Shown one piece after another: positions 35,305 to 43,195 of a stretch of 43,675 nt of DNA. The notes under the pieces are model-generated. The model saw nothing but the letters and a program-made list of their open reading frames with translations. It was not told the DNA's origin and ran no database searches. The stretch comes from Hoeflea sp. (GTDB lineage: Bacteria; Pseudomonadota; Alphaproteobacteria; Rhizobiales; Rhizobiaceae): the NCBI RefSeq assembly GCF_030682515.1, contig NZ_JAUXOD010000081.1, positions 1 through 43,675 of the forward strand. The letters run 5' to 3'. The position numbers and the translations under genes were made by a program. Every line of letters starts with the position of its first letter. Within the stretch, counting starts at the first letter, position 1.

Positions 35305-35850
35305 GTGTCCGAGCAGTGTTCGCAACACCCCGTGCTGTCGCCGTCAGAGCGCATGGTGCTGTGGCTCGACACGCCGATCGGCCCGATGCGGGCGGTGGCC
35401 GACGCGACGTATCTCACCGCGCTGGAGTTCCACGACGAGCGCCCGGGCACAGGGCCGATCGATGCCGCGGGCCTGAGCGCCCCGCTTGTCCAGATCGCGG
35501 CCGAGCTCGAGGCCTATTTTGCCGGCAAAAGCGCCGAGTTCCGAACGCCGTTGAGGATCGAAGGCAACGATCTCGAGCGCAAGGTCTGGGCCCGGCTGAT
35601 GCAGGTGCCGCTCGGTGAGACCTGTTCCTATGGCGATATAGCCCGCGACACCGGCGCCATCGAGGCAGTCCGCGTCGTCGCCCGATATTGTGGCACCAAT
35701 CGCCTGCCGGTGGTGATACCCTGCCACCGCTGCATCGGCTCGGACGGATCGCTCACCGGCTTTGGCGGCGGGCTGTGGCGCAAGAAATGGTTGCTCAGGC
35801 ACGAAGGCCGGATGCGGCCCGTGGGATTGTTTGCGGAGGAAAGACCTTGA
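35305..35850 (+). CDS. ogt: Methylated-DNA-[protein]-cysteine S-methyltransferase
   Basis: 181 residues. The small N-terminal ribonuclease-like domain (about 15-90) and the C-terminal domain with LERKVWARLMQVPLGETCSYGDIARDTG and the alkyl-acceptor motif VVIPCHRCIGSDGSLTGFGGG are present. It transfers methyl or alkyl groups from O6-guanine to its own cysteine and is then used up. The stretch before PCHR reads RYCGTNRLP, with an extra Cys. The GTG at 35305 is preceded by AGGAGAGG and is taken as the start. The TTG of the next gene overlaps its stop (TTGA). Confidence 0.9.
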   Translation: MSEQCSQHPVLSPSERMVLWLDTPIGPMRAVADATYLTALEFHDERPGTGPIDAAGLSAPLVQIAAELEAYFAGKSAEFRTPLRIEGNDLERKVWARLMQVPLGETCSYGDIARDTGAIEAVRVVARYCGTNRLPVVIPCHRCIGSDGSLTGFGGGLWRKKWLLRHEGRMRPVGLFAEERP

Positions 35851-36623
35851 CCCAGAACGAAAAAGCAAAGGTGTTTGCGAGCCTGCACAAGAAGGGCGAG
35901 CCCGTCATTCTCTACAATGTCTGGGACGCCGGCAGCGCGAGCGCCGTGGCCGCCGCAGGCGCCAGGGCTCTCGCGACCGGCAGCGCTCCCGTCGCTTTCG
36001 CCAACGGATTTGCCGATGGCGAAAAGATCCCGATGCCGCGCCTGTTCGAGGTGGCGCGGTCGATCGTGGGCGCCACCGAGCTTCCCGTCAGCATCGATTT
36101 CGAGGGCGCCTATGCGACCGATCCGGCGGAGGGCGCGCGCCATGTCGGCCAGCTTCTCGATACCGGCGCCATCGGGCTGAATTTCGAGGACCAGGTGGTG
36201 GGGGGGGAGGGCCTGCATCCGGTGGGCGAGCAGGCTGCGAGGATCGCCGCGATCCGGTCGATGGCCCGGGAGCGGGGCGTCGAGTTGTTCATCAACGCCC
36301 GCACCGACCTGTTCCTCAAGGAGAAGGACGCCAGCGCCCACGAGGCCCTGTTGCCGGAGGCGATCGCCCGGGCGCGGGCCTATGCGGAGGCCGGCGCCAG
36401 CGGCTTCTTCGCGCCGGGACTCGATACCGCAGAGCTGATCGGCAAGCTCTGCGAGGCCTCGCCATTGCCGGTCAACATCATCATGCGACCCGGCGTGCCC
36501 GATGCCGCCACGCTCGCCAGCCTCGGCGTGAGCCGCATCAGCCACGGACCCTATCCCTACAGGGCGATGATCGAGCGGCTGACGGAAGCCGCGCGCGCGG
36601 CGCTGGGGGCAGCGTCGGCCTGA
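35847..36623 (+). CDS. Isocitrate lyase/PEP mutase family protein
   Basis: 258 residues of the PEP mutase/isocitrate-lyase superfamily. VILYNVWDAGSASAVAAAGARALATGS (phosphate-side loop), IDFEGAYATDP, GAIGLNFEDQVVG (metal-binding Glu-Asp) and FINARTDLFLK are visible. It belongs to the oxaloacetate-decarboxylase-like/2-methylisocitrate-lyase-like group; the KKCGH-type catalytic loop of true isocitrate lyases is missing, so C-C lyase or hydrolase activity on a small 2-oxo acid is likely but not proven. It starts at a TTG with a strong site (GGAGGAAA) in front and overlaps ogt by four bases, so the two are co-translated. Confidence 0.82.
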   Translation: MTQNEKAKVFASLHKKGEPVILYNVWDAGSASAVAAAGARALATGSAPVAFANGFADGEKIPMPRLFEVARSIVGATELPVSIDFEGAYATDPAEGARHVGQLLDTGAIGLNFEDQVVGGEGLHPVGEQAARIAAIRSMARERGVELFINARTDLFLKEKDASAHEALLPEAIARARAYAEAGASGFFAPGLDTAELIGKLCEASPLPVNIIMRPGVPDAATLASLGVSRISHGPYPYRAMIERLTEAARAALGAASA

Positions 36624-36795
36624 GAGGTTCGGCGATTTTTTAATCGTTTACGCCCGTGGCGTCGCTTACCGTTGCGATGGGCGGTCGCAGATTACCGCGC
36701 CGCGAGACCAAGCGGTGCGCGATGGACAGCGCCGCCGATCGCAGCTATACCCGATAAATGTTCCAAGAGAGCTGCAGCGCTGCCGTGCGTCCCGG

Positions 36796-37704
36796 TCACG
36801 GCAGCTCCTTGCCGGTTCTTGCGCTGCGCAGAAACTCGATCATCGCGCGCACCTTCGCGGGAAGATAACTGCGGCTGGGATAGATCAGCCACGCAGCGGT
36901 GTCGAAGGTGGTCGCAGTGACGTCCCAGCCGCCGATGCAGCGGCGCAGTTCCCCATTTTCGAGATCGTCGTCGATCAGCCAGTCTGGCAACAGCGCCGGG
37001 CCAAGGCCGGCGAGTGCGGCGTCACGAATGGCGCCCGCGGGGGAAAGCACGAGGTCACCGTCTACTGCCAGTTCCGTCACCATGCCCGCGGCGTCGCGGA
37101 AGCTCCAGCGGGAGCGGTAGTCCCGGTAGGGGAACAGTATAGCGCGATGCTGCGCCAAGTCTTCGGGGTAAGCCAGCGGGGGGGCTCCTTTCAGGTAGCC
37201 CGGCGAGGCGACGATGCGGTAGCGCGTGTCCATGAGTTTGCTGACAATGTAGTCCCCCTCGACCGCTGGTGCGAGGCGGACAGCAAGGTCGATGCGCTCG
37301 GCCACCAGATCGATATTGCTGTCCGAAAACAGCCCTTCGACCGCGACTTCTGGATAGGCGCTGCGAAAGGCGGCCAGACGGGGCACGATGAACCTTTGCC
37401 CGAATGTGGCGGACGCCGAGATGCGTAGCAGTCCCCGCGGTTCGGATTGCAATGCCCGGCACTCGTCGGCGGCGCGATCAAGTTCCTCGCTCAGCGGCGC
37501 AACTCGCGCCAGGTAGAGGGAGCCGGCCTCGGTCACTTCCATCCGCCGCGTGGTGCGAGCGAAGAGGCGGAAGCCGAGTTCGGCCTCTATCCCTGCCACC
37601 AGCCGTCCGATGGAGGAGGGATCGACGTCGCGCTGGCGGGCGACGGCTGCGAAGCTGCCGTGTCTGGCGATATCCTGGATCAGGGTCAGATCGGTCAGGT
37701 TCAT
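36796..37704 (-). CDS. LysR-type transcriptional regulator
   Basis: 302 residues. The N-terminal winged helix is MNLTDLTLIQDIARHGSFAAVARQRDVDPSSIGRLVAGIEAELGFRLFARTTRRMEVTEAG, and the effector domain runs from about 88 to 295 (RGLLRISASATFGQRFIVPRLAAFRSAYPEVAVE and on). It diverges from the carboxymuconolactone-decarboxylase/SDR pair across a 103-base gap with two palindromes, the classic layout of a LysR regulator and its target. The effector is unknown. Confidence 0.93.
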   Translation of the reverse strand: MNLTDLTLIQDIARHGSFAAVARQRDVDPSSIGRLVAGIEAELGFRLFARTTRRMEVTEAGSLYLARVAPLSEELDRAADECRALQSEPRGLLRISASATFGQRFIVPRLAAFRSAYPEVAVEGLFSDSNIDLVAERIDLAVRLAPAVEGDYIVSKLMDTRYRIVASPGYLKGAPPLAYPEDLAQHRAILFPYRDYRSRWSFRDAAGMVTELAVDGDLVLSPAGAIRDAALAGLGPALLPDWLIDDDLENGELRRCIGGWDVTATTFDTAAWLIYPSRSYLPAKVRAMIEFLRSARTGKELP

Positions 37705-37716
37705 TCCTGCAAAATA

Positions 37717-37730
37717 CGCATGAGTATGCG
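37717..37730. promoter_or_regulatory. LysR-type operator candidate
   Basis: CGCAT-GAGT-ATGCG is a perfect 5+5 inverted repeat, placed 13 bases from the LysR start codon in the divergent promoter region. A second perfect palindrome, GGAATATTCC (37763-37772), lies nearer the target gene. The pair would suit a regulatory and an activation site of the adjacent regulator. Confidence 0.5.
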
Positions 37731-37807
37731 GAATGTCATGCCATTTATCGGAGTAAGTTGCCGGAATATTCCTGTCTCAGGTTCAACACTGTCGACAGGA
37801 GACACCA

Positions 37808-38380
37808 ATGACGAAATTTCCCCTTCACACGACCGACACCGCCCCCCAAGGCTCCAGGGCCGCGCTGGAAGCGGTCACCCGTACCTGGGGCTTCACGCCC
37901 AGGATGCATGCGACCCTGGCAGAGAGCCCGAGCGCACTGATCGGTTACGAGACCCTGTGGGGTCACATTGCCTCATCGACGCTGACGCCGGTGGAGCAGC
38001 AGGTGGCCTACCAGGCGGTCAACGTCCTGCACGGCTGCGGATATTGCACCATGGGTCACACTTTCCTGTCGCGGCAAGCAGGGATGGACGAGGCAACGGT
38101 CGCCCGCCTGCGCGCGGGTCAGCTGCCGGAAGACGGCAAGCTCGCCGCGCTCTGGTCCTTCACCCGGGCCGTGGCAGAGGCGCGGGGCGAGGCGGCGGAG
38201 GCGGTGCCGGCCTTTCTCGGGGCAGGCTTCACCAAGGCCAACGTGCTTGACGTGGTGGCAATCATCGCCGCCAAGGTCATTGCCAATTACAGCGCTGCGC
38301 TGGCCGCCATCCCGGTCGAGGATTTCATGTCCGATCCGGCGTTGGCCTGGACGCCAACGATGGCTGCCGCCGCTGAATGA
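37808..38380 (+). CDS. Carboxymuconolactone decarboxylase/AhpD-like protein
   Basis: 190 residues, an all-helical CMD fold. The redox motif is HGCGYCTMGHTFL (about residues 75-87), with the Cys-x-x-Cys plus His of AhpD-type enzymes. This suggests a peroxidase or disulphide-relay role more than decarboxylation. TPVEQQVAYQAVNVLHGC and VLDVVAIIAAKVIANYSAALAAIPVEDF fit the family. AGGAG precedes the ATG. It is probably controlled by the divergent LysR protein, and the SDR gene follows after 50 bases. Confidence 0.88.
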   Translation: MTKFPLHTTDTAPQGSRAALEAVTRTWGFTPRMHATLAESPSALIGYETLWGHIASSTLTPVEQQVAYQAVNVLHGCGYCTMGHTFLSRQAGMDEATVARLRAGQLPEDGKLAALWSFTRAVAEARGEAAEAVPAFLGAGFTKANVLDVVAIIAAKVIANYSAALAAIPVEDFMSDPALAWTPTMAAAAE

Positions 38381-38430
38381 CGTGTCCGGCCGGGGCGGCG
38401 GGGCCCCGGCCATCCACCGGAGAGCAGACA

Positions 38431-39195
38431 ATGGATTTCAAAGACAAGGTGATCGTCGTCACCGGTGCGAGCCGCGGGATCGGCGAAGCCGCCGCAAGGT
38501 ATCTTGCTCCTCTCGGGGCTCACGTCTTCCTTGCAGCCAGGAGTGCGGCGCGGATCGCGGAAATTGCCGGAGAGCTCAACACACGGGGCGGATCGGCCCG
38601 TGCGGTAGCCTGTGATGTTTCTGACCCCGCCCAGGTCGAGGCGTTGATTGCGACGGCAACGGAAAAGATCGGACGGCTCGACCTGCTGGTCAATAATGCG
38701 GGTCTGATCGACCCGATCGCCCGGCTTGCCGACAGCGATCCGAGCGCCTGGGGTCGGGTCGTCGACGTCAACTTCAAGGGGGTCTATCATGGCATGCGCT
38801 TCGCAATTCCGGTCATGGCGGGTCGAGGCGGGGGTACGATCGTCAACATTTCGTCGGGCGCGGCGACCTCGGCGTTGGAGGGCTGGAGTCACTACTGCGC
38901 GACCAAGGCCGCCGTCTTGTCGCTGACCCGCGTGGCGGACCGGGAATACCGGAGCCAGGGGGTGCGCGTGATTGGCCTCAGCCCAGGAACGGTGGCGACG
39001 CGGATGCAGGAAAAGATCAGGGATTCAGGCATCAACCCGGTCAGCCGGCTCGACTGGTCGGCGCATATCCCGGCGGAGTGGGTGGCGAAAGCCATCGCTT
39101 GGCTGGCGACCGAGGCTGCCGATCCGCACCTTGGAACCGATTTTTCCCTGAAGACCGAGGAGGGACGCCGGGCGGTCGGGTTGCCGGAGATCTAG
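38431..39195 (+). CDS. Short-chain dehydrogenase/reductase
   Basis: 254 residues. The cofactor motif TGASRGIG, NNAG, the catalytic Ser in NISSGAA, and YCATK (Tyr and Lys) are all present, so it is a classical SDR. The acidic/basic residues after strand 2 (AARSAARI) lean to NADP(H). Substrate unknown. The ATG at 38431 has GGAGA eight bases upstream; the frame runs upstream to 38377 but without support. Second gene of the LysR-controlled pair. Confidence 0.9.
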   Translation: MDFKDKVIVVTGASRGIGEAAARYLAPLGAHVFLAARSAARIAEIAGELNTRGGSARAVACDVSDPAQVEALIATATEKIGRLDLLVNNAGLIDPIARLADSDPSAWGRVVDVNFKGVYHGMRFAIPVMAGRGGGTIVNISSGAATSALEGWSHYCATKAAVLSLTRVADREYRSQGVRVIGLSPGTVATRMQEKIRDSGINPVSRLDWSAHIPAEWVAKAIAWLATEAADPHLGTDFSLKTEEGRRAVGLPEI

Positions 39196-39297
39196 TGCAT
39201 GTCGCGCAAAAGTGCGAAGCGGTTTTGCGATAACGACATACACAATCAAGAAGTTAAAGCGCGTCGCCCGGATCCGGATAATCGCGACGCGCTTTAG
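39196..39297. repeat. Palindromic intergenic repeat element with two hairpins
   Basis: Right after the SDR stop. Hairpin 1 (39199-39239): arms ATGTCG/CGACAT with inner GCGCAAAA/TTTTGCG. Hairpin 2 (39256-39295): perfect 12-bp arms AAAGCGCGTCGC/GCGACGCGCTTT around a 16-base loop that itself contains CCGGATCCGG. The first part closely resembles a dispersed palindromic element I recall from many rhizobial genomes. It may act as a terminator for the SDR gene and argB. Confidence 0.7.
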
Positions 39298-39436
39298 GTG
39301 AGGCGTCATTGGCGGCGGACCTATCCCGGCAGGCGTCGCGGTAGCAGGGATGCGCAGGCGGGGTGCCTCACGGTCCGGCTGTGCAACATAGGATAGATCA
39401 ACCTTGCGGCCGCACGGTCCTGTCAGGGCAGCCGGC

Positions 39437-40333
39437 TTACGGAACCAGCAGGGTGCCCGCGCCATGGGCGGTGAACAGCTCGAGCAGCACCGCGTGCGGC
39501 GTCTTGCCGTTGAGGATGACGACGCCCTTGACGCCGCGTTCGATCGCCTCGATGCAGGTTTCGACCTTCGGGATCATGCCGCCGGAAATCGTGCCGTCTG
39601 CCATCAGCGCACGCGCTTCGCTGACCGTCAGCTCGTCGATCAGCTTCTTGTCCTTGTCGAGCACGCCCGGCACGTCGGTCAGGAACAGAAGACGTGAGGC
39701 CTCGCAAGCGCCTGCGATGGCCCCGGCGAAGGTGTCGGCGTTGATGTTGTAGGTATGGCCGTCGCGGCCCGGGGCCACCGGCGCCAGCACCGGGATCATC
39801 TCGGACTTGGCCAGGAGGTCGAGCAGCGTCCGGTCGACTTCCACCGGCTCGCCGACAAAGCCCAGGTCCAGCACCCGCTCGATGTTGGAATCGGGGTCGA
39901 TCATCGTCTTGCGCGCCTTTTCGGCATAGACCATGTTGCCGTCCTTGCCGCACAGGCCGATGGCCCACTCGCCCTCGGCGTTGATCAGCGCCACGATCTC
40001 CTTGTTGATCGAACCGGCCAGCACCATCTCGACGATCTCGACGGTCTTCTCGTCGGTCACGCGCAGTCCGCCCTCGAATTTCGATTCGATTCCCATCTTG
40101 CTGAGCATCGCGCCGATCTGCGGGCCGCCGCCATGCACCACGATCGGGTTGACGCCCGATTGCTTGAGAAGCGCGATGTCCTGGGCGAAGGCCTTGCCCA
40201 GGGCCGGGTCGCCCATGGCGTGGCCGCCATATTTGACCACCACGGTCTTGTTCTCGTAGCGCTGCATGTAGGGCAGCGCCTCGGCGAGCAGGCGGGCCTG
40301 GGTTGCGGCTTCGCCGCTTGTGATCTCAGACAT
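39437..40333 (-). CDS. argB: Acetylglutamate kinase
   Basis: 298 residues of the amino-acid-kinase fold. [12 protein letters not shown] (phosphate loop), [34 protein letters not shown], and [15 protein letters not shown] are all conserved. It phosphorylates N-acetylglutamate in arginine synthesis, usually with feedback inhibition by arginine and, in many bacteria, control by PII. Ornithine made downstream is also the substrate of OlsB. The ATG at 40333 is the standard start ([24 protein letters not shown]). It diverges from the ECF sigma gene. Confidence 0.96.
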   Translation of the reverse strand: MSEITSGEAATQARLLAEALPYMQRYENKTVVVKYGGHAMGDPALGKAFAQDIALLKQSGVNPIVVHGGGPQIGAMLSKMGIESKFEGGLRVTDEKTVEIVEMVLAGSINKEIVALINAEGEWAIGLCGKDGNMVYAEKARKTMIDPDSNIERVLDLGFVGEPVEVDRTLLDLLAKSEMIPVLAPVAPGRDGHTYNINADTFAGAIAGACEASRLLFLTDVPGVLDKDKKLIDELTVSEARALMADGTISGGMIPKVETCIEAIERGVKGVVILNGKTPHAVLLELFTAHGAGTLLVP

Positions 40334-40474
40334 TGGCGTGGTGTCCCCATGGAGGCAAAAGGTCCGGCGCTGTTTAGCGGCAATCGCAGCGGGCTTCAAT
40401 GACTCCCTCCGTCCGGGCGCAAACATTCGCCGCGCGCGAGCCGGGACGGGCGCCGACACGCCGGACCGCCGAAC

Positions 40475-40500
40475 TGAACGCAAAGGGTTCCCGCAGCGCC
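40475..40500 (+). promoter_or_regulatory. Candidate ECF promoter of the sigma-factor gene
   Basis: TGAAC (40475-40479), 17 bases, CGCC (40497-40500), about 49 bases before the sigma start. It resembles motifs upstream of the fasciclin and msrB genes (see findings). Short and degenerate, so weak on its own. Confidence 0.3.
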
Positions 40501-40548
40501 CGAAGCTGCTATGGTTTGCCCGACATTGCGGAGAAGCCCCAGCCCATC

Positions 40549-41088
40549 ATGACTCAGGAAGAATTGTCCGAACTGATCGCGCGCACGGCGCTGGGCGACC
40601 GCAAGGCGTTCTCATCGCTCTATGCCGCGACCAGCGCGAAACTTTTTGGCGTCTCCCTGCGTATCCTCAAAGACAGGGCCCAGGCCGAAGACGCTGTCCA
40701 GGAGGTTTACGTCCGCATCTGGCGGCGTGCGGGCAGCTTTCGGGTGGGCCAGGCCTCCGCCATGGCCTGGCTCGTGACGATTGCCCGCAACCAGGCGATC
40801 GACATGATCCGCGCCCGCCAGCCCGCAACGCTGGAGTATGACGACGCGCCCGAAATGGCCGATCCGGATCCCGATCCGGAAGCCCGGGCGGCGCTGAGCG
40901 GCGAGGCGCGGCGGATCGAGGCCTGCCTCGGGGAATTGGAGACCGGCAAGGCCGCGGCCGTGGTCGACGCCTATGTCGAGGGATTGAGTTACCAGGAGCT
41001 GGCCGAGAAATATCGCGTGCCGCTCAACACCATGCGAACCTGGCTGCGCCGCAGCCTTTTGAAACTGAGAGAGTGCCTGAACCGATGA
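40549..41088 (+). CDS. ECF sigma factor, SigK/RpoE-like
   Basis: 179 residues. Region 2 (about 10-85) has DRKAFSSLYAATSAKLFGVSLRILKDRAQAEDAVQEVYVRIWRRAGSF and AMAWLVTIARNQAIDMIRAR; region 4 (about 120-177) has VVDAYVEGLSYQELAEKYRVPLNTMRTWLRRSLLKLRECL. The downstream overlapping gene codes for its RskA-type anti-sigma factor (ATGA overlap). By this pairing it belongs with the SigK/ECF19-like groups. ATG at 40549; the open frame goes back to 40399 without family support. Confidence 0.92.
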   Translation: MTQEELSELIARTALGDRKAFSSLYAATSAKLFGVSLRILKDRAQAEDAVQEVYVRIWRRAGSFRVGQASAMAWLVTIARNQAIDMIRARQPATLEYDDAPEMADPDPDPEARAALSGEARRIEACLGELETGKAAAVVDAYVEGLSYQELAEKYRVPLNTMRTWLRRSLLKLRECLNR

Positions 41089-41786
41089 GCCCCGGCCCGC
41101 AGATCCCCGACGACATTGCTTTGGCGGGCGAATATGTGCTCGGCGTCTTGCCGCTCGACGCGCGACGCGCCGTGGAACGGCGCATGGCCGAAGACGCCGG
41201 GTTCGCAGCCCTGGTCGCCGCCTGGCAGGCCGACCTCGCCCATCTCGACGAAGCCTACCAGCCCGAGACGCCGCCTGAGGGCGTCAAGGCCCGCATCGAC
41301 GCGCGCCTGTTCGCCGAACCGGCCAAGCCCGCCGGCGGCCTGTGGGGTTCGCTGGTCTTCTGGCGCGGGCTGGCCTTCGCCGCGGTCGCCGTGGCGGCTT
41401 CCACCGGATTTTTCCTTGCCGACCTGCGGGGCCCGGGCGGTCCTGCCACGGGCCCTTCGCTGGTGGCGGAACTCGGTGCCCCCGGCAGCTCGGTCGGGCT
41501 TGTCGCAGCGCTCGATCCTGCCACCGGCGTCTTCTCCATCACGCCGGCCGCCTTCTCGCCCGATGACGGCAAGTCGCTCGAATTGTGGCTGGTGCCCGGC
41601 GAAGGCGCGCCGGTCTCGCTCGGCCTGGTGCCCGAGGACGGCAGCCGGCTCGTGCTCGACCCGGGCCTCGGCGACCGCCTCACCGCCGGCGCGCTGCTCG
41701 CCGTCAGCCTCGAGCCCCTCGGCGGATCGCCCACCGGCGGCCCGACCGGCCCGGTGCTGCTGTCGGGCGAACTTGATCATAAATAG
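41085..41786 (+). CDS. RskA-type membrane anti-sigma factor
   Basis: 233 residues. The cytoplasmic N-terminal part (IALAGEYVLGVLPLDARRAVERRMAEDAGFAALVAAWQADLAHLDEAY) is the sigma-binding domain, followed by one membrane segment (WRGLAFAAVAVAASTGFFLADL, about 95-116) and a periplasmic RskA domain (LELWLVPGEGAPVSLGLVPEDG). It holds the sigma factor at the membrane until a signal triggers its proteolysis. No zinc HxxxCxxC motif is seen, so it is not a ZAS/ChrR type. It overlaps the sigma gene by four bases; a GTG at 41073 is an alternative start. Confidence 0.9.
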   Translation: MSPGPQIPDDIALAGEYVLGVLPLDARRAVERRMAEDAGFAALVAAWQADLAHLDEAYQPETPPEGVKARIDARLFAEPAKPAGGLWGSLVFWRGLAFAAVAVAASTGFFLADLRGPGGPATGPSLVAELGAPGSSVGLVAALDPATGVFSITPAAFSPDDGKSLELWLVPGEGAPVSLGLVPEDGSRLVLDPGLGDRLTAGALLAVSLEPLGGSPTGGPTGPVLLSGELDHK

Positions 41787-41891
41787 GCGGAGAGATCTCA
41801 GGGGAAGCCCGGCTCGGGGACCGGCCCCACCCATGGCGGCAAGGTCGGGATTGCCGCGCGTTGCCCGGGGCCGAAGGCAGACCGGAGTAGC

Positions 41892-42212
41892 TTACGGCTT
41901 GTTTTCCAGCGTCTCGACCCGCTTCACAAGGCCGCTCACAGCGTCCTCGATTTTGGAAAGATAGGTCTCGATCGAGGTTTGAATGTTGGCCAGAGAGCCG
42001 CCCAGCTCCATCTTGACCATCAGCTCGATATCGTCACGAAGCTCGCTTTGCCGCCGTTCGACCCTTCTGGTCAGTTCGTAGCTGGCAGTAAGGAGACGCA
42101 TCGTTTCGGCCAGCTCTTTGCGAACCAGACGCATCTCTTCCATGTTGAGTTTGGCCTGTTTGGCCAGAAAATCGAGGCTGACAGAGTCCGTCGTCACGGT
42201 CATCAACTCCAT
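41892..42212 (-). CDS. Coiled-coil protein of unknown function
   Basis: 106 residues, highly charged, helical and almost free of Gly and Pro. Heptad-like spacing of Leu/Ile/Val runs through LDFLAKQAKLNMEEMRLVRKELAETMRLLTASYELTRRVERRQSEL and on to the end VSGLVKRVETLENKP, so it should form a long coiled coil. No signal peptide or domain is recognised. A ribosome site GGAGGG precedes the ATG. A candidate promoter lies at 42226-42254 on the minus strand (TTGTTC, 17 bases, TAGGCT). It diverges from the fasciclin gene; a link with it is only positional. Confidence 0.75.
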   Translation of the reverse strand: MELMTVTTDSVSLDFLAKQAKLNMEEMRLVRKELAETMRLLTASYELTRRVERRQSELRDDIELMVKMELGGSLANIQTSIETYLSKIEDAVSGLVKRVETLENKP

Positions 42213-42347
42213 TGTATCCCTCCAGAGCCTAGCTCTTTTTCACGCGAAGAACAATTCTCCCGTTTTTGAACTGCCTATCTTCATGACCTGATGGTCAGCG
42301 TCATCCGGCTAGCGTTCGGGGTCGGCTGGAAAAATATCCATCACCCC

Positions 42348-42374
42348 TGAAACTTTCTCCCAACAGCTCCCGTC
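42348..42374 (+). promoter_or_regulatory. Candidate ECF promoter of the fasciclin gene
   Basis: TGAAAC (42348-42353), 17 bases, CGTC (42371-42374). An AAC -35 core and a CGTC -10 core at this spacing are typical of ECF sigma promoters. Overlapping it is CCATCA-N16-CCAACA (42338-42365), which resembles the mycobacterial SigK consensus. Confidence 0.4.
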
Positions 42375-42461
42375 TTCCTCTTTAACCGCTGCAGAAGACT
42401 GCGGCGGGTGATCAAAGGTCCGGATGATCCGGTCCTGCAAGCACACATAAGAGGCTGTCTC

Positions 42462-43016
42462 ATGAAAAACACTCTTCGCGCCTTCGCCGCCACCGCCGTT
42501 CTTCTGTCCGGCGCGGGCCTGGCCCATGCCGAGAATCCGATGGTCGGCGGCGCCGCCATGTTCGCCGACAAGACCATCGTCGAGAACGCCGTCAATTCGG
42601 CCGATCACACCACGCTCGTCGCCGCCGTCCAGGCCGCAGGCCTGGTCGAGACCCTGTCGGGCGACGGTCCGTTCACGGTGTTCGCACCGACCAACGATGC
42701 CTTTGCCGCCCTGCCCGAGGGCACGGTCGAGACCCTGCTCAAGCCCGAGAACAAGGATCAGCTGACCAAGGTTCTGACCTGCCATGTGGTCGCTGCCGAC
42801 GCGATGTCCGACGCCATCATGAAGATGGTCGACGATGATGGCGGCACGCACCCGGTCGAGACCGTCGGCGGCTGCATGCTCAACGTCACCTATGCGGGCG
42901 ACAAGATCATGATCGAGGACGAGACCGGCGGCGTGGCCAATGTCACCATCGCCGATGTCGACCAGTCCAATGGCGTCATCCACGTCATCGACAAGGTGCT
43001 TCTGCCCAAGTCGTAA
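42462..43016 (+). CDS. Secreted fasciclin-domain protein
   Basis: 184 residues. Sec signal peptide MKNTLRAFAATAVLLSGAGLAHAEN (cut after AHA), then a single FAS1 domain (about 52-184): TIVENAVNSADHTTLVAAVQAAGLVETLSGDGPFTVFAPTNDAFAALPEGTVETLL and NGVIHVIDKVLLP, with the conserved H1 (FAPTNDAF) and H2 (VIHVIDKVL) regions. A Cys pair (in TCHVV and GGCML) may form a disulphide. FAS1 domains mediate adhesion or protein contacts; single-domain bacterial forms are secreted. AGAGG precedes the ATG. A strong hairpin follows the gene. Confidence 0.93.
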   Translation: MKNTLRAFAATAVLLSGAGLAHAENPMVGGAAMFADKTIVENAVNSADHTTLVAAVQAAGLVETLSGDGPFTVFAPTNDAFAALPEGTVETLLKPENKDQLTKVLTCHVVAADAMSDAIMKMVDDDGGTHPVETVGGCMLNVTYAGDKIMIEDETGGVANVTIADVDQSNGVIHVIDKVLLPKS

Positions 43017-43078
43017 GGTCAAAGAGGTCCGGACGCGCCGGGCTCCGTGCCATTTGCATCTGCGGCGCCAACCGGACC

Positions 43079-43114
43079 GCCTCCCGCCCGGACGCCCCTT
43101 GCCGGGCGGGAGGC
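43079..43114 (+). terminator. Rho-independent terminator after the fasciclin gene
   Basis: GCCTCCCGCCCGG (43079-43091) and CCGGGCGGGAGGC (43102-43114) form a perfect 13-bp GC-rich stem with a 10-base loop, followed by CTTTC. It separates the fasciclin gene from msrB. Confidence 0.8.
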
Positions 43115-43128
43115 CTTTCACGGGCATT

Positions 43129-43155
43129 TGAAAACATGTGCTTGGCCTTTCCGGC
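43129..43155 (+). promoter_or_regulatory. Candidate ECF promoter of msrB
   Basis: TGAAAAC (43129-43135), 16 bases, CGGC (43152-43155), about 40 bases before the msrB ATG and just after a terminator, where a promoter must lie. Similar to the motifs at 42348 and 40475. Confidence 0.3.
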
Positions 43156-43195
43156 CGCGCCGGACTAGCTTTCAATCAGCAAAAGGAGATGCCCC

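Noticed and set aside
36624-36795. T-rich stretch and short repeats between the PEP-mutase-like and LysR genes
   Set aside because: No stable stem precedes the T-run near 36637, so no terminator or gene is called.
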